From Zopfochytrium polystomum (lineage: Eukaryota > Chytridiomycota > Chytridiomycetes > Chytridiales > Chytridiaceae): 64,000 bases of DNA. Made by a program: the position numbers and the translations under genes. The notes under the pieces were generated by a model. The model made no database searches. It was not told the origin of the DNA and saw only the letters and a program-made list of their open reading frames with translations. The stretch covers positions 1 through 64,000 of the forward strand of contig JAIVFJ010000225.1 of assembly GCA_025765615.1 (NCBI GenBank). The letters are read 5' to 3'. Of this stretch, positions 1 through 8,931 are shown piece by piece (the stretch's first letter is position 1; every line of letters begins with the position of its first letter).

Positions 1-558
1 ACAGGGGTGGCGGAGGCGGCGGCGCCGGCGGCGGGGTTGGTGCCGCTGCCTGATGCGATCGCGGCCGATCGGGGTGTCCGAGGTCGCGATCTTGCGGCGG
101 CGTTGGCGATCCGATGGTTGCGGGCAAGAGCCTGCGGTGGGACGCTGTTGGGGGCGGGGAGATGGCGGGGGGCTGTTGGTGTTGTTGTTGTTTTGGTGGT
201 TTTGATGCGGATGAGGTCGACGACGATGAGGTCGACGACGAAGGCGATGAGGACGGCGATGCTGGTTGGGCGGAGGGAGAGAAGTGAGTGTTGGTGATGG
301 TGGTGGTGGTGCCGTGTTGTTGGCGGGAATGGAGGCGGCAGTGTTCTTGTTAAGTTTGGAGGTGGTGCCCGTGATGGGAAGAAGAGATGGTGGTAGTGGT
401 GGGCAAGGATGTGGACAACGCGTGAATGAGAGCGACGGAGGTGCCGATGTTGTAGCGAGGCTGATTGCGACCGCTGCTGCAGCAGGACGAGGAGCGAAGT
501 GGGCCGCATCTTCTACGGAGGGCAGGGCAGGCGCCTCGGCGGATGATCGACGAGAGTA
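1..558. other. GC-rich stretch with no supported gene
   Basis: Very G/T-skewed sequence with runs of GGT, GTT and GAC triplets (for example around 170-240 and 295-320). Short open frames exist on both strands, but their translations are low-complexity and share no recognisable motif. I see no supported gene here. It may be the 3' or 5' edge of a gene lying mostly outside the window. Confidence 0.5.
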
Positions 559-3500
559 GTGCGGACTTCAATGCTCGCGCCAAAAGAAAAAACGATATTT
601 AAATATGAGGCTTTTGGTTTGACAAGAAGAAGACTTGGATGGCACCCGACGAGGTCGCGAGGTCGGTTTCCTTGTTCCTGCAGGATAGTACACTCCTATG
701 CCCGACTCTCCACGCGGCCGAATGATTTGCCAGCAACAGGCGCTCTCCTCACCCAGCAACCCAACAGCCGGGTGGCCGCACTGCTCGATAATACCCCCAA
801 CCAAACCAACCAAAGAGCTTTCGTTAAGAGTACTAATGGACACTGTTTCGTTGCGACGACTAGGTCAGCCTGCCTCGCTGCGCTGCCACCTCTCGTAATT
901 TGGGCGATCGCAAACCATTTGGTGAGCCAAAGCGCGCGGCGCCGTCATTGCCTGTTTCCAGTTGCTGACCGGAAACGCGGGGCCGCCCCAGGTCCACAGA
1001 GGCCAACCGCGGCAATTCAGAGGAAATCCTCACAGAAACGAACTCGGAACGACGGCGATTACGAAGATGTCGACGATGGCGAGGTTCGTGGCGATTGCGC
1101 GAGCGACGATAGCGACGATGACGACAATGATTCCAGTCGCCGAGATGGATCTCTTCGATTGAGATCTTTGCTGTCCCTGGCCTCGTCTTGCCGGGGTCTC
1201 TGGACGCTCCTCGCCGCCACCCCACGGATCATCACAGACGTGCCTTTCTCGATGCCATTCTTGTTAAAGGCGCAGCTGTGCTTGCTCACTGGCAGTCAGG
1301 CGCAAAGCCGTTCGCGGTCTCAATCAATAACTGATCGATTCACGCATGCCACCGCCAGCGCACTCTGCCGCGCAAGCCGGTTCCCAGCCTGTGCCGAGTC
1401 CGTTTTCAAGACACTCGCCCACAGCACATCGAGCCTGCGTCCACCTTCAAACAGAGAGGTCGCGTCACTGATGTCCCTCTCCAGCCTGCTGGATTACGCT
1501 CGCTCGATTCATTCACAGGGAATGTCCGCGCTCGAAGTCGCGGCGTCTTGCGGCAATCTTGCAGCCTGCCGCGTCCTCGTTGAAGAGTGCGCGGTTCCCA
1601 TCCGCTCTGCTCCCACCGCGCGCTGGGACGCCCTGAATCTTGCGTGCCGGGGCAACCACGCCGACGTGGCCGAGTTCCTGCTCAGCCGCGGTGCCGACCC
1701 GCGGTGGTCCTCCTCGTTGCGACCGAACGGCCACCCTGGCGATCCAGTCGGACAGCGCAGTGCGATGCTCCGCGGACTGGACGAACGTTTCTGCCGGGAC
1801 CATTCCCTTGAGAAGCCAAGCCACGTCGGCATGACGGCGCTGCACTGGGCAGCGCACCACGGGAACCTGGTACTCTGCCGCAAGCTGGTGGTCGAAGGTA
1901 GTGCGGATCCTGATGCCATCAACCGCCTCGATGGTCGAACGCCGCTCCAGATTGCCGCCTTCAGAGGCCACGTCGATGTCATCGAGTTTCTGGGGCGAGA
2001 GGCCGGCGCCAACCCGAACCTGCCTCCCGCAGTCCCGCCAGACGTTCCTTGGAACATGGGTATGCACCCTCTATGCTCGGCGGTCGCCGGGGGCAATCTC
2101 GGCGCGTGCGTCGCGTTGGTCCATCTTGGCGCAAGCGCCATCGTGGCCCGTCACGAAAATCGGTCGCTGCTCAACGTTGCTATTGGCACGAACGCGCCCC
2201 TCGAGGTCGTCACGTGGACGTTGCAAGTCCTGCCACGAGAGATCGTCACGGCGAAGCGGTTTGGCAACCTTGCGATCCACACCGCAGCAATCGCCGGGCG
2301 CGCCGATATTGTCGAAGCGCTCCTCGCAACGGGCGACCCATTCCTTCCCGACGCTGTGAACGACGAAGGGCTCACGTGCGCCCACTTGGCAGCCGAGAAC
2401 AACTGGACAGAAGTCCTGGAGGTGCTCATCCGCGCCGGCGCGGCAGTGCACGTCGGGACCGCCACCGTTTCTCCACCGCTCATTACCGCGCTCGAACACA
2501 ACCACCGCGACATTTGCAAACTGATCCTTCAGCACCGTCCCGACGCCTCTCACGGGATCAGCATCTCCAAGCAGTCGACCCTGTCGTGGGCAACGGTTCG
2601 CGGGGACGTTGAACTCGCCGCGCTGCTGCTCGACGCGGGCGCGCCGCTCGACGAAGCCAACGTGAACGGCGACACGGTGCTGGACTACGCGATCGAGCAC
2701 AACCACCTGAACGTGCTGGAGCTCATCCTCGACCGCCGCCCCGACGCCGTCCACCTGATCGACCGCGACCGATGCTCCCCGCTCGGCGTCGCGGCGTCAA
2801 AAGGACGGCTCGACGCCTGCCGCCTCCTCCTCGCCCGCGGCGCGCCGGTGGACGTCCCGCACCACACGGGCCCCGCCGTGTTCGTCTGGCCACCGCTGTT
2901 CAAGGCGGTCGTCCACGGCAAGACCGACGTGCTCGCGCTCCTCCTGACGGCTCACACAACCTACCCGTGCGTACTCCCCGCAGCCACCGAACAACCGCCC
3001 TCGTCCTCCTCCACCGACCACCAGCGTCCGCCGCCAGACCTGCGGCGCCACCCGCGTCTCGCCCCGCTGCTCGCCGCAGCCGCGCAGCAGGCGGACGCGG
3101 TGACGCTCTGCGCGCAGCTGCTGGCCGCCGGCGCGCCGCTGGACGAGCGCGACGAAACGCGCGGCGGCGCCACAGCGCTGCACTTTGCTGCGGCCGTCGC
3201 GGTCGGCGGCGGCGGCGACGGCGGCGACGACGAAGACCCGCTCGTCGCGCTGCTGGCCGACGCGCACCTCTCGCGCAGGGTGACGATCGATGGGCGCGCG
3301 TCGCGCGGGCGGACGCCGTTGCACGTGGCGGCGGTGGTGGGGGCGGCGGGCGCGGCGCGGGCGCTGGTGCGGCGGGGAGCGGACGTGGGGGCTGTGGATG
3401 CGGATGGGGAGACGCCGGTTGCGTTGGCGCGGGGGCGCGGGTGGGGCGCGGTCGTGGGGGTGCTGGAGCGCGCCGCGGCGGCGGTGGGTGCGGTGGGGGA

Positions 3501-3588
3501 GGCGGGTGAGGGGAACGGTGAGGATGGTTGGGAGACAGATGAGGGGGAGGAGGGGGAGGTGGGGGACGCGAGCGTTGGGGTTTCGTAA
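559..3588 (+). CDS. F-box/ankyrin-repeat protein
   Basis: A single open frame of 1009 codons. Residues about 320-975 hold some 14 ankyrin repeats, with readable units such as GMTALHWAAHHGN, GRTPLQIAAFRGHVDVIEFL and GRTPLHVAAVVGAAGAARAL. Upstream, residues about 104-120 (LAALPPLVIWAIANHL) and 201-216 (LRSLLSLASSCRGLW) look like the two halves of an F-box separated by an Asp-rich insertion. That would make it a substrate adaptor for an SCF ubiquitin ligase, with the ankyrins binding the target; this role is inference from family knowledge. The start is uncertain. An AT-rich TTTAAATA element sits at about 597-604, inside the first codons, so transcription may begin downstream and the true start may be a spliced exon or a later in-frame Met (1252 or 1471). 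The last 300 bp become strongly G-rich. The final codons are repeated at about 11108, at the edge of a segmental duplication. Confidence 0.75.
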   Translation: MRTSMLAPKEKTIFKYEAFGLTRRRLGWHPTRSRGRFPCSCRIVHSYARLSTRPNDLPATGALLTQQPNSRVAALLDNTPNQTNQRAFVKSTNGHCFVATTRSACLAALPPLVIWAIANHLVSQSARRRHCLFPVADRKRGAAPGPQRPTAAIQRKSSQKRTRNDGDYEDVDDGEVRGDCASDDSDDDDNDSSRRDGSLRLRSLLSLASSCRGLWTLLAATPRIITDVPFSMPFLLKAQLCLLTGSQAQSRSRSQSITDRFTHATASALCRASRFPACAESVFKTLAHSTSSLRPPSNREVASLMSLSSLLDYARSIHSQGMSALEVAASCGNLAACRVLVEECAVPIRSAPTARWDALNLACRGNHADVAEFLLSRGADPRWSSSLRPNGHPGDPVGQRSAMLRGLDERFCRDHSLEKPSHVGMTALHWAAHHGNLVLCRKLVVEGSADPDAINRLDGRTPLQIAAFRGHVDVIEFLGREAGANPNLPPAVPPDVPWNMGMHPLCSAVAGGNLGACVALVHLGASAIVARHENRSLLNVAIGTNAPLEVVTWTLQVLPREIVTAKRFGNLAIHTAAIAGRADIVEALLATGDPFLPDAVNDEGLTCAHLAAENNWTEVLEVLIRAGAAVHVGTATVSPPLITALEHNHRDICKLILQHRPDASHGISISKQSTLSWATVRGDVELAALLLDAGAPLDEANVNGDTVLDYAIEHNHLNVLELILDRRPDAVHLIDRDRCSPLGVAASKGRLDACRLLLARGAPVDVPHHTGPAVFVWPPLFKAVVHGKTDVLALLLTAHTTYPCVLPAATEQPPSSSSTDHQRPPPDLRRHPRLAPLLAAAAQQADAVTLCAQLLAAGAPLDERDETRGGATALHFAAAVAVGGGGDGGDDEDPLVALLADAHLSRRVTIDGRASRGRTPLHVAAVVGAAGAARALVRRGADVGAVDADGETPVALARGRGWGAVVGVLERAAAAVGAVGEAGEGNGEDGWETDEGEEGEVGDASVGVS

Positions 3589-4231
3589 CTGGTGTGCCCC
3601 CTGTGTGAATATATCATGTTAGATAACAGGCCACTTCCTTCTTCACCTCTTCTGTTCTTTCCACTGTGCCCTCGCTCCGGCAGCCAAGTGGTATCAAAAC
3701 AATCGCGAAAGCTCTGGTAAACGGGCGCGGGGCGATGATGTGCGGCGGGGACCATTGCGTCTGGTGTTATTCCTTTCAATCAATGAGCAAGAAAGGGACA
3801 AGCACGCTTCTCCGAGAAGTGACAGGAGAACCAATAGACCGTCGTTGATAGGGATATTGATACGGTGGTAATCTAAGAATGGATAGGCGGAGGGGGCGCA
3901 AATGATACATTGGTCACTGGCCGTTAAACCGTCAACGACGAAGATTGTTGAAAGGGTGAGGTCGAAGAAAGCCATAGAATGATGACCAGACCGATTCAGC
4001 ACGAAACGACTGAAAATAGGGATGAAAAGGGAAAACGTAAAACGCCGCAGGGTATTGATATGGGATAATAGGATGATAAGAACGAAACAATTCGAAAGCA
4101 AATGGATGCATGCACCATATTCTAGATGAGTGAGGATAAGAGAATAAGAATGGGCAATAAATGTAAGAATATGAATGTGTTTCGACAGGGGAGATCCCGA
4201 ACGGTTCCTTGAGAAATGAGAGTAAACGCAG
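3589..4231. other. Intergenic 3' region, start of duplicated segment A
   Basis: No gene seen. The stretch 3690-3850 is clearly similar to 11275-11450: both contain caagtggtatca, the block tggtgttattcctttcaat, and caagaaagggacaa. It is the 3' flank of nuclease gene A and part of the segmental duplication. The sequence is more A/G-rich than the flanking genes. Confidence 0.6.
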
Positions 4232-6013
4232 CTAGGCTGTCACAGCGTTGGAGATCGGCACGAGCCCGGAGGAGAGAACATTTGAAGCGACGCCAACAAG
4301 CGCGGCGCCAAACAACTCTTCCCCGCGCGCGCTGAAAGGCGGACTGTTCGCGTGCAGGTGCACGTGCCTGACCGCATCGTCGTAAATAGACCGGACGGTG
4401 CGCGTGCTGCCGTAGAAGCTCTGCCGCTTCAAGTCGTCGTCGCTCATTCTGCGGAAACGCCCGGCAGCTTCGTCGAGGCGGTTTCGAAACTTAGCGATCA
4501 TCATTTTCTTGTTTTCCCAATACTCGAGGTTCCTTGTCGGCACCTCGGCCAAGCCGACCATCGGCACGTAGCGGGGCGACACGACGAGCATGGCGCCGTC
4601 GCCCGTTTTCACGGCGATGTCAAACTCGCCATCGTGTCTCGGCCTAGGTACGCATTCGAAGGACTCATCGGATCGCTTGTGCATGAGGAGCGCGGCGGCA
4701 ACCATTCCTTTAAACCCGGCGTTGTTCACGCCGTTCTTCCAAAAGTTGGTGCTGCGTTGGCGGGCGAGGGATTGCTTGCAGAGACGGCGGCAAATGTAGA
4801 GTAGCTCGTCTACCCTGGTGCGGCCACGAAGCGGCACGGGGGCCTCAGGGCTGGCGACGGGTAGGGCAGAGAATCTGGCGGCATCACCTTCTCGAGAGTC
4901 CGCCGTTACGCCCGACTTGAAAAGGTTGCTGGAGACGCCAATGACCACCGTGCAGTGCACGTTCCTTCTGTCAAACTGAAAAGGGAGCGAGTGGCCGTCG
5001 CCGTTGCGGAGAACGGAGACGTATTCCAGGACCTGATGAAGTGCTTCCTTGAAAGTTTTGGCAACCTTGGTAGTCTTTCGCTCCTTGCGGGATTTCTCGG
5101 TTTTCTTAATGAGAGTCCAAAACTGGGATTGCAAAAAGGTAGGTCCCACGCTTTTGAATCGGGAGACCACCGATTCCAGCTCCCTCAAGTTTGAAATGCC
5201 TTCCCCGCCGCGCACTCCAATTGATCGATAGTCAACGCCGACGATGTAGGGAGTTTGTATGTACTTGAACTCAATGACTCGTACGTCGCCGTCTTTGCCC
5301 ACAATCGCCAGGTCGGCGTACTTGCCACCGACCGTAATTTCCGAGTAGACCTGTTCGTCGGGAGCCAAGAGCGCCACGACAGCCATGGTAAAGATAGCTC
5401 CAAACGAGGCCTCGTTCAACCCGCCCCTCCAAAAGACTTGGGCCGGCAGATTGGCCACGGTGAGCTTGGTTAAAGCGCAGGCCTGGTCGAGAACCTGCTC
5501 TTGCCTTTCGATGCCGCGGAGCGGTTTGGACTCGGCATCAAGGAGTGGAGGACTCTCAAGAGTTCGTTCTTGAACGTGATCGGCGCGGCCGCTGCTGCCG
5601 ACCGGAGTAGCCGCGAGAAAACTTGCGTTTGGAGCGCTAGCCTTGATCTCCTCCTTCGGTGCTGTGGGGCGCTGTGGGGAAGGAGGAGGGGTACGCAGAC
5701 CGTGGGCAGAGGACGCGCGGGTTGGGCTGAATGTTGGTGGAGTGAACAATGAGGGCTGCGTTAGACGTGGTTCAAATAGGAGTGAGAAACGGGGTTGGAG
5801 TGGAGGCCCTTCTACGATGCAGCCAGTCGGCTTGAGGTTGTGGGATGGGTTGAAACGGGGAAGGAAAACGGTAATAGAAAGAGGCGGGGGTAAGAGAGCG
5901 GCACCGACATGAACGCAGAGCACGTATATGGGGAGTGAACGATCATTTACAGCATGATCAAGGTTTCGGGCGTCCCTCGTATGGCAGTGAGGAAAGTGTT
6001 GCATGGCCTCCAT
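4232..6013 (-). CDS. Tandem PD-(D/E)XK nuclease-like protein, copy A
   Basis: An open frame of 593 codons. Residues about 194-370 form a PD-(D/E)XK restriction-endonuclease-like domain, with candidate catalytic residues E225 (QVYSEI), D234 (GGKYADLAIVG) and E248-x-K250 (VIEFKY). Residues about 423-587 repeat the same plan: FWKNGVNNAGF mirrors FWRGGLNEASF, FDIAVKTGDG mirrors ADLAIVGKDG, and GVASNVLSSGL mirrors GVSSNLFKSGV. In this second half E-x-K is replaced by S-P-R (residues 479-481), so it should be catalytically dead. The family resembles nuclease domains abundant in chytrid and other eukaryotic repeat-rich proteins. Function (DNA cleavage, element defence, or mobility) is not shown. The first about 95 residues are Pro/Ser-rich and not shared with copy B, so the true start is uncertain and may lie in a spliced exon. 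Paralogue: 11768-13243. Confidence 0.7.
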   Translation of the reverse strand: MEAMQHFPHCHTRDARNLDHAVNDRSLPIYVLCVHVGAALLPPPLSITVFLPRFNPSHNLKPTGCIVEGPPLQPRFSLLFEPRLTQPSLFTPPTFSPTRASSAHGLRTPPPSPQRPTAPKEEIKASAPNASFLAATPVGSSGRADHVQERTLESPPLLDAESKPLRGIERQEQVLDQACALTKLTVANLPAQVFWRGGLNEASFGAIFTMAVVALLAPDEQVYSEITVGGKYADLAIVGKDGDVRVIEFKYIQTPYIVGVDYRSIGVRGGEGISNLRELESVVSRFKSVGPTFLQSQFWTLIKKTEKSRKERKTTKVAKTFKEALHQVLEYVSVLRNGDGHSLPFQFDRRNVHCTVVIGVSSNLFKSGVTADSREGDAARFSALPVASPEAPVPLRGRTRVDELLYICRRLCKQSLARQRSTNFWKNGVNNAGFKGMVAAALLMHKRSDESFECVPRPRHDGEFDIAVKTGDGAMLVVSPRYVPMVGLAEVPTRNLEYWENKKMMIAKFRNRLDEAAGRFRRMSDDDLKRQSFYGSTRTVRSIYDDAVRHVHLHANSPPFSARGEELFGAALVGVASNVLSSGLVPISNAVTA

Positions 6014-6450
6014 GTGATGTACCCCAAAAATGAGGAGGAGGGGAGAAACAGGAGCGAAGTGGCGCCTCTGATTGGGCGTGAGAGGTCGTGAGCTTACCTG
6101 GCGGAGCGATCATGGAGCATCGCAAGGGCGGGAGTGGGGGAAGAGGGCGGGTGGGGGTTAAGGGGGGGGGGGGGGGAAGGGGGGTTGAAGAGAGCGAGAA
6201 ACGGCACCGACATCGATGCAAAGAGGTACAAGGAGATGGAGAGCGTATCATTCACAGTATGACCAAGGGGTGTGGCCCTTGCATTGTGGCGGGGGGGGGG
6301 CAGTGACCAATCACGGGGTAACATGGCCTCCAGGTTTTGTAACGGCAGAGGTGAAGAAGGAGGGGAGAAGCAGAGCGAGGGAGTCTGTGAGGTCGTGACT
6401 TCACCTGGTGGAGCGATCATTGGGCATCGCACCGTCCGTTTTGTCTGTCT
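5885..6450. repeat. Tandem duplication upstream of nuclease gene A
   Basis: Two diverged direct copies of about 250 bp lie head to tail, at roughly 5885-6135 and 6185-6435. Shared landmarks are aacggcaccgacat-type text (5908 and 6201), a gtatcattcacag-like block, catggcctcca (6002 and 6322), gaggggagaa, and the block ggagcgatcat followed by gggcatcgc or gagcatcgc (6103 and 6411). Copy B of the locus has the region essentially once. It overlaps the 5' end or upstream region of gene A and could carry regulatory sites. Confidence 0.6.
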
Positions 6451-7534
6451 CGCGGTTCCCAACGGTCGACATGGCGCGATCTTTGCAGTGAGTTATGCAG
6501 GGAGTCTAAGAATCGAAGAGATCGAAAAGGGGAGGGACTTGGGAGGGGTCTATTGGGGAAGGCTTGCAGGGAGCTTGCTGAGGGAAGTGAGTGGGGCGGG
6601 TGGTGGGGTGAGGGCGAAGCTGGCTGGCGGCGATGGAGAAGAGGAAGATGGAAGGAAGGAGGGCTGAGTGGTTGTTCGTCTTCTTCTTTTTTCTCTTTGT
6701 GCGGGGGAACGAGCAGGAGGGACGCGCTGCCATCCTTAAATATCGATTCTCGGTGTTGTCCGGGGTGTCCGTTTATCTGGTTCGGACGTGGGTGTCCAAA
6801 ACGGAGGGTTGGTTTGGAAGGACTTGACATGGTAGGCGGAATCCAATGGAATCCAATCGAATCCAACCTCCCTGAAAAGTATTGTTGTAACCCGTCCGCC
6901 GAGCAGAGAAATCGAGCCGAGTAGACGATTGCTTCGATGCCGCGAGTAGTTTGTTGTTCGACACGGGCCCATTTCTTCTTTGGCACATCGTCATTGCCCT
7001 TTTTTTTTCTTCACGAATCGAGTATTTACTTCGCGAACATAACGAACTGCGTTGGATAAAGGTACTGAGCCCGAGGCCGTTGACAAAAGGCGGCGATAGC
7101 CGGAGTGGTGGCTCGAGTGCGCAATCAGCAGTTGAGTGGGGGACTGTGCAGAGTGGGCTGTGGACCACCGCCGCCGTGCCGCAAGGGCGGCAGGGTTAGA
7201 ACCGAGCGGCGGTGTGGGCTGTCTTGTAGAGTGGAGGTCCCCGTTCAAAGCGACAAGATGTTGAAACAGTCCTCTCTTTTACGCGCGGACGCTCTACTGG
7301 CTAGCCCGTTTTGCAATTTGGAGCTCAACCGCGTCAATAGATACGTCGGGGAAGGGTGAATATCGGCCAATATTAATATTTAAAAAAAATTTTCCACTGA
7401 GCTGTCCATCCCATGGGGGCGGACGGTGCACCTTCTACTCGGCATCAATCAACCTTCTACAGCCCCGTCTAAGCCCCAAATCGATAGAATACGGCGACAT
7501 TCAGGCCCTTCTCGTGTCGTATCGGTATCGGGTG
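6436..7534. other. Intergenic region upstream of nuclease gene A
   Basis: The block 6425-6500 (caccgtccgttttgtctgt ... tttgcagtgag) and the block 6660-6850 are shared with copy B at about 13690-13770 and 13930-14050. A cttaaata element at about 6734 corresponds to ctttaaata at about 13985; on the minus strand these read TATTTAAG/TATTTAAAG and could be TATA-like elements. From about 7000 to 7534 no coding signal was seen. Confidence 0.4.
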
Positions 7535-7934
7535 GCGGGTTTAACTCCTTTTTTTTTTTTTTATATTATTCCACGCAGCCAGAAGCTGCGTGACGGGAGG
7601 AGTGAAATGCCACGCAGGTATGGCAGGGAGCCAAGAACCTTGACAGAACCAAGCGTGTCTCCACGCACAGGCCACCCTAGCCGTTAACGCTACCAGGAAA
7701 CAAACAACAAGAAGAGAGGCAACAACAACCAAGGAAAGAGAAAAGAAGAGATTAAGGTGGGCCGAGGCCTGCGGAGAGTGTCCAGTGGACAGCAGAGAGG
7801 GTGGTGAGCGGAGGCAAATGGGAAATGGCAACACCGCGGAAATTGTGAGCAGGGAGGAGATCCTCAGGGAACGTCAGGAGGATTGGGATAACGCGGAAGC
7901 GCTTGTCGCGGAGGAGGGTCGCGGGTTTAACTCC
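7535..7934 (-). mobile_element. Retroposed insertion with 14-bp target duplication and poly(A)
   Basis: The 14-bp sequence GCGGGTTTAACTCC occurs perfectly at 7535-7548 and 7921-7934. The 372 bp between the copies begins, on the plus strand, with 14 T residues (7549-7562). On the minus strand it is therefore a sequence ending in poly(A), flanked by a target-site duplication: the hallmark of LINE-mediated retroposition. Just before the tail is a perfect hairpin, CACGCAGC / GCTGCGTG with a 5-nt loop (7572-7592). The minus-strand 5' part is open for about 55 codons (ending LSAGLGPP-stop at 7752) and is followed by a T-rich stretch like a 3' UTR. It is either a 5'-truncated LINE/SINE or a truncated processed mRNA copy. 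No other copy is evident in this window. Confidence 0.75.
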
Positions 7935-8853
7935 GCCCGACACATAGTCGACAATTATTAGAAATATTGCCGTGATACCAATAAATCTCGGAAAATCAGT
8001 GCTATCACCGTCGGGACCCATCGGCTATGGCCCGTTTTCCAGATCGCTATCGTGTAAGGATTATCGCGATATGATGGATGCGATGTTATAAGCTGCGGAA
8101 TATCGATTTGCCCCGTCGACGGGCCGCCCTAAATTAGTGGTAGCACTTACAGTCTTTTCCAGCGACTGGTTTGGTTTATTGTGCAAGCCCTCTGTTGGCA
8201 GACCAATTTTGAAAACATTGACCCAAAACGTCGTTCGCGATCGTCTCGTCCGAAACCTGCAAGGGTTGATTCACGTGGTGAGATGTGAATCGCAAACATG
8301 AACGATCAAGGACTGGTGGAAGGTTGCTCACGACCATTCATCTCCTTCCAGACAAACAGTTGTTTTTCTTTTTGGAAATGGAAATTCACATTTGTAAACC
8401 AAACCGAGGCCGTGATCACTGATGATGAGCACACTGAAAGCCGCAGATGGGAGGGAGTCCCGCCAAAACGCGGCCGCGAGGGGGGTGCGATCCGCAAAGG
8501 GGCCGCGTGTATCGAACGCGTCGTCACTCACCCTCCTCCCATTTATGGAAACAGATAAAGGCGCAGCACGTGCGAAACAAAGTCGGAAGCAAATGACGGA
8601 AAAAAAGAAAGAAAAGAAAAAAAGAAAAGACTCCACCCACGTTCAACAACAATCCGCTTGAGAAAGTATATTTTGTTTGTTGATTGTTGGTGCAAACAAA
8701 CACACCCAATTTGTTTCCTCCAATTTTCTTGATATTCGCAATTTGCGGCGGCGTGACGGAGTCTCGGGACTCATTCAATCGCCGTTTTCCGCGGTCGGCA
8801 AACATAAATACATTCTGTTTCGTGTGAAATGAAGCAAGCAAGCAACCATGCAG

Positions 8854-8888
<35 letters not shown>

Positions 8889-8931
8889 GACAGATTTTTC
8901 TACAATACCGAACTTGCTTGTTGAAACCGGG
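7935..8931. other. Intergenic region upstream of the glycosyltransferase gene
   Basis: No supported gene. It contains A-rich sequence around 8596-8630 and a cagacagacagacag-type microsatellite at about 8851-8891 immediately before the next gene, probably in its promoter or 5' UTR. Confidence 0.4.

Noticed and set aside
2071..2754. Antisense open frames through the ankyrin gene
   Set aside because: GC-rich coding DNA leaves shadow frames open; the antisense products show no motifs.
8848..8931. Upstream Met for the glycosyltransferase gene
   Set aside because: The extension is encoded by the cagacaga microsatellite and is not protein-like.
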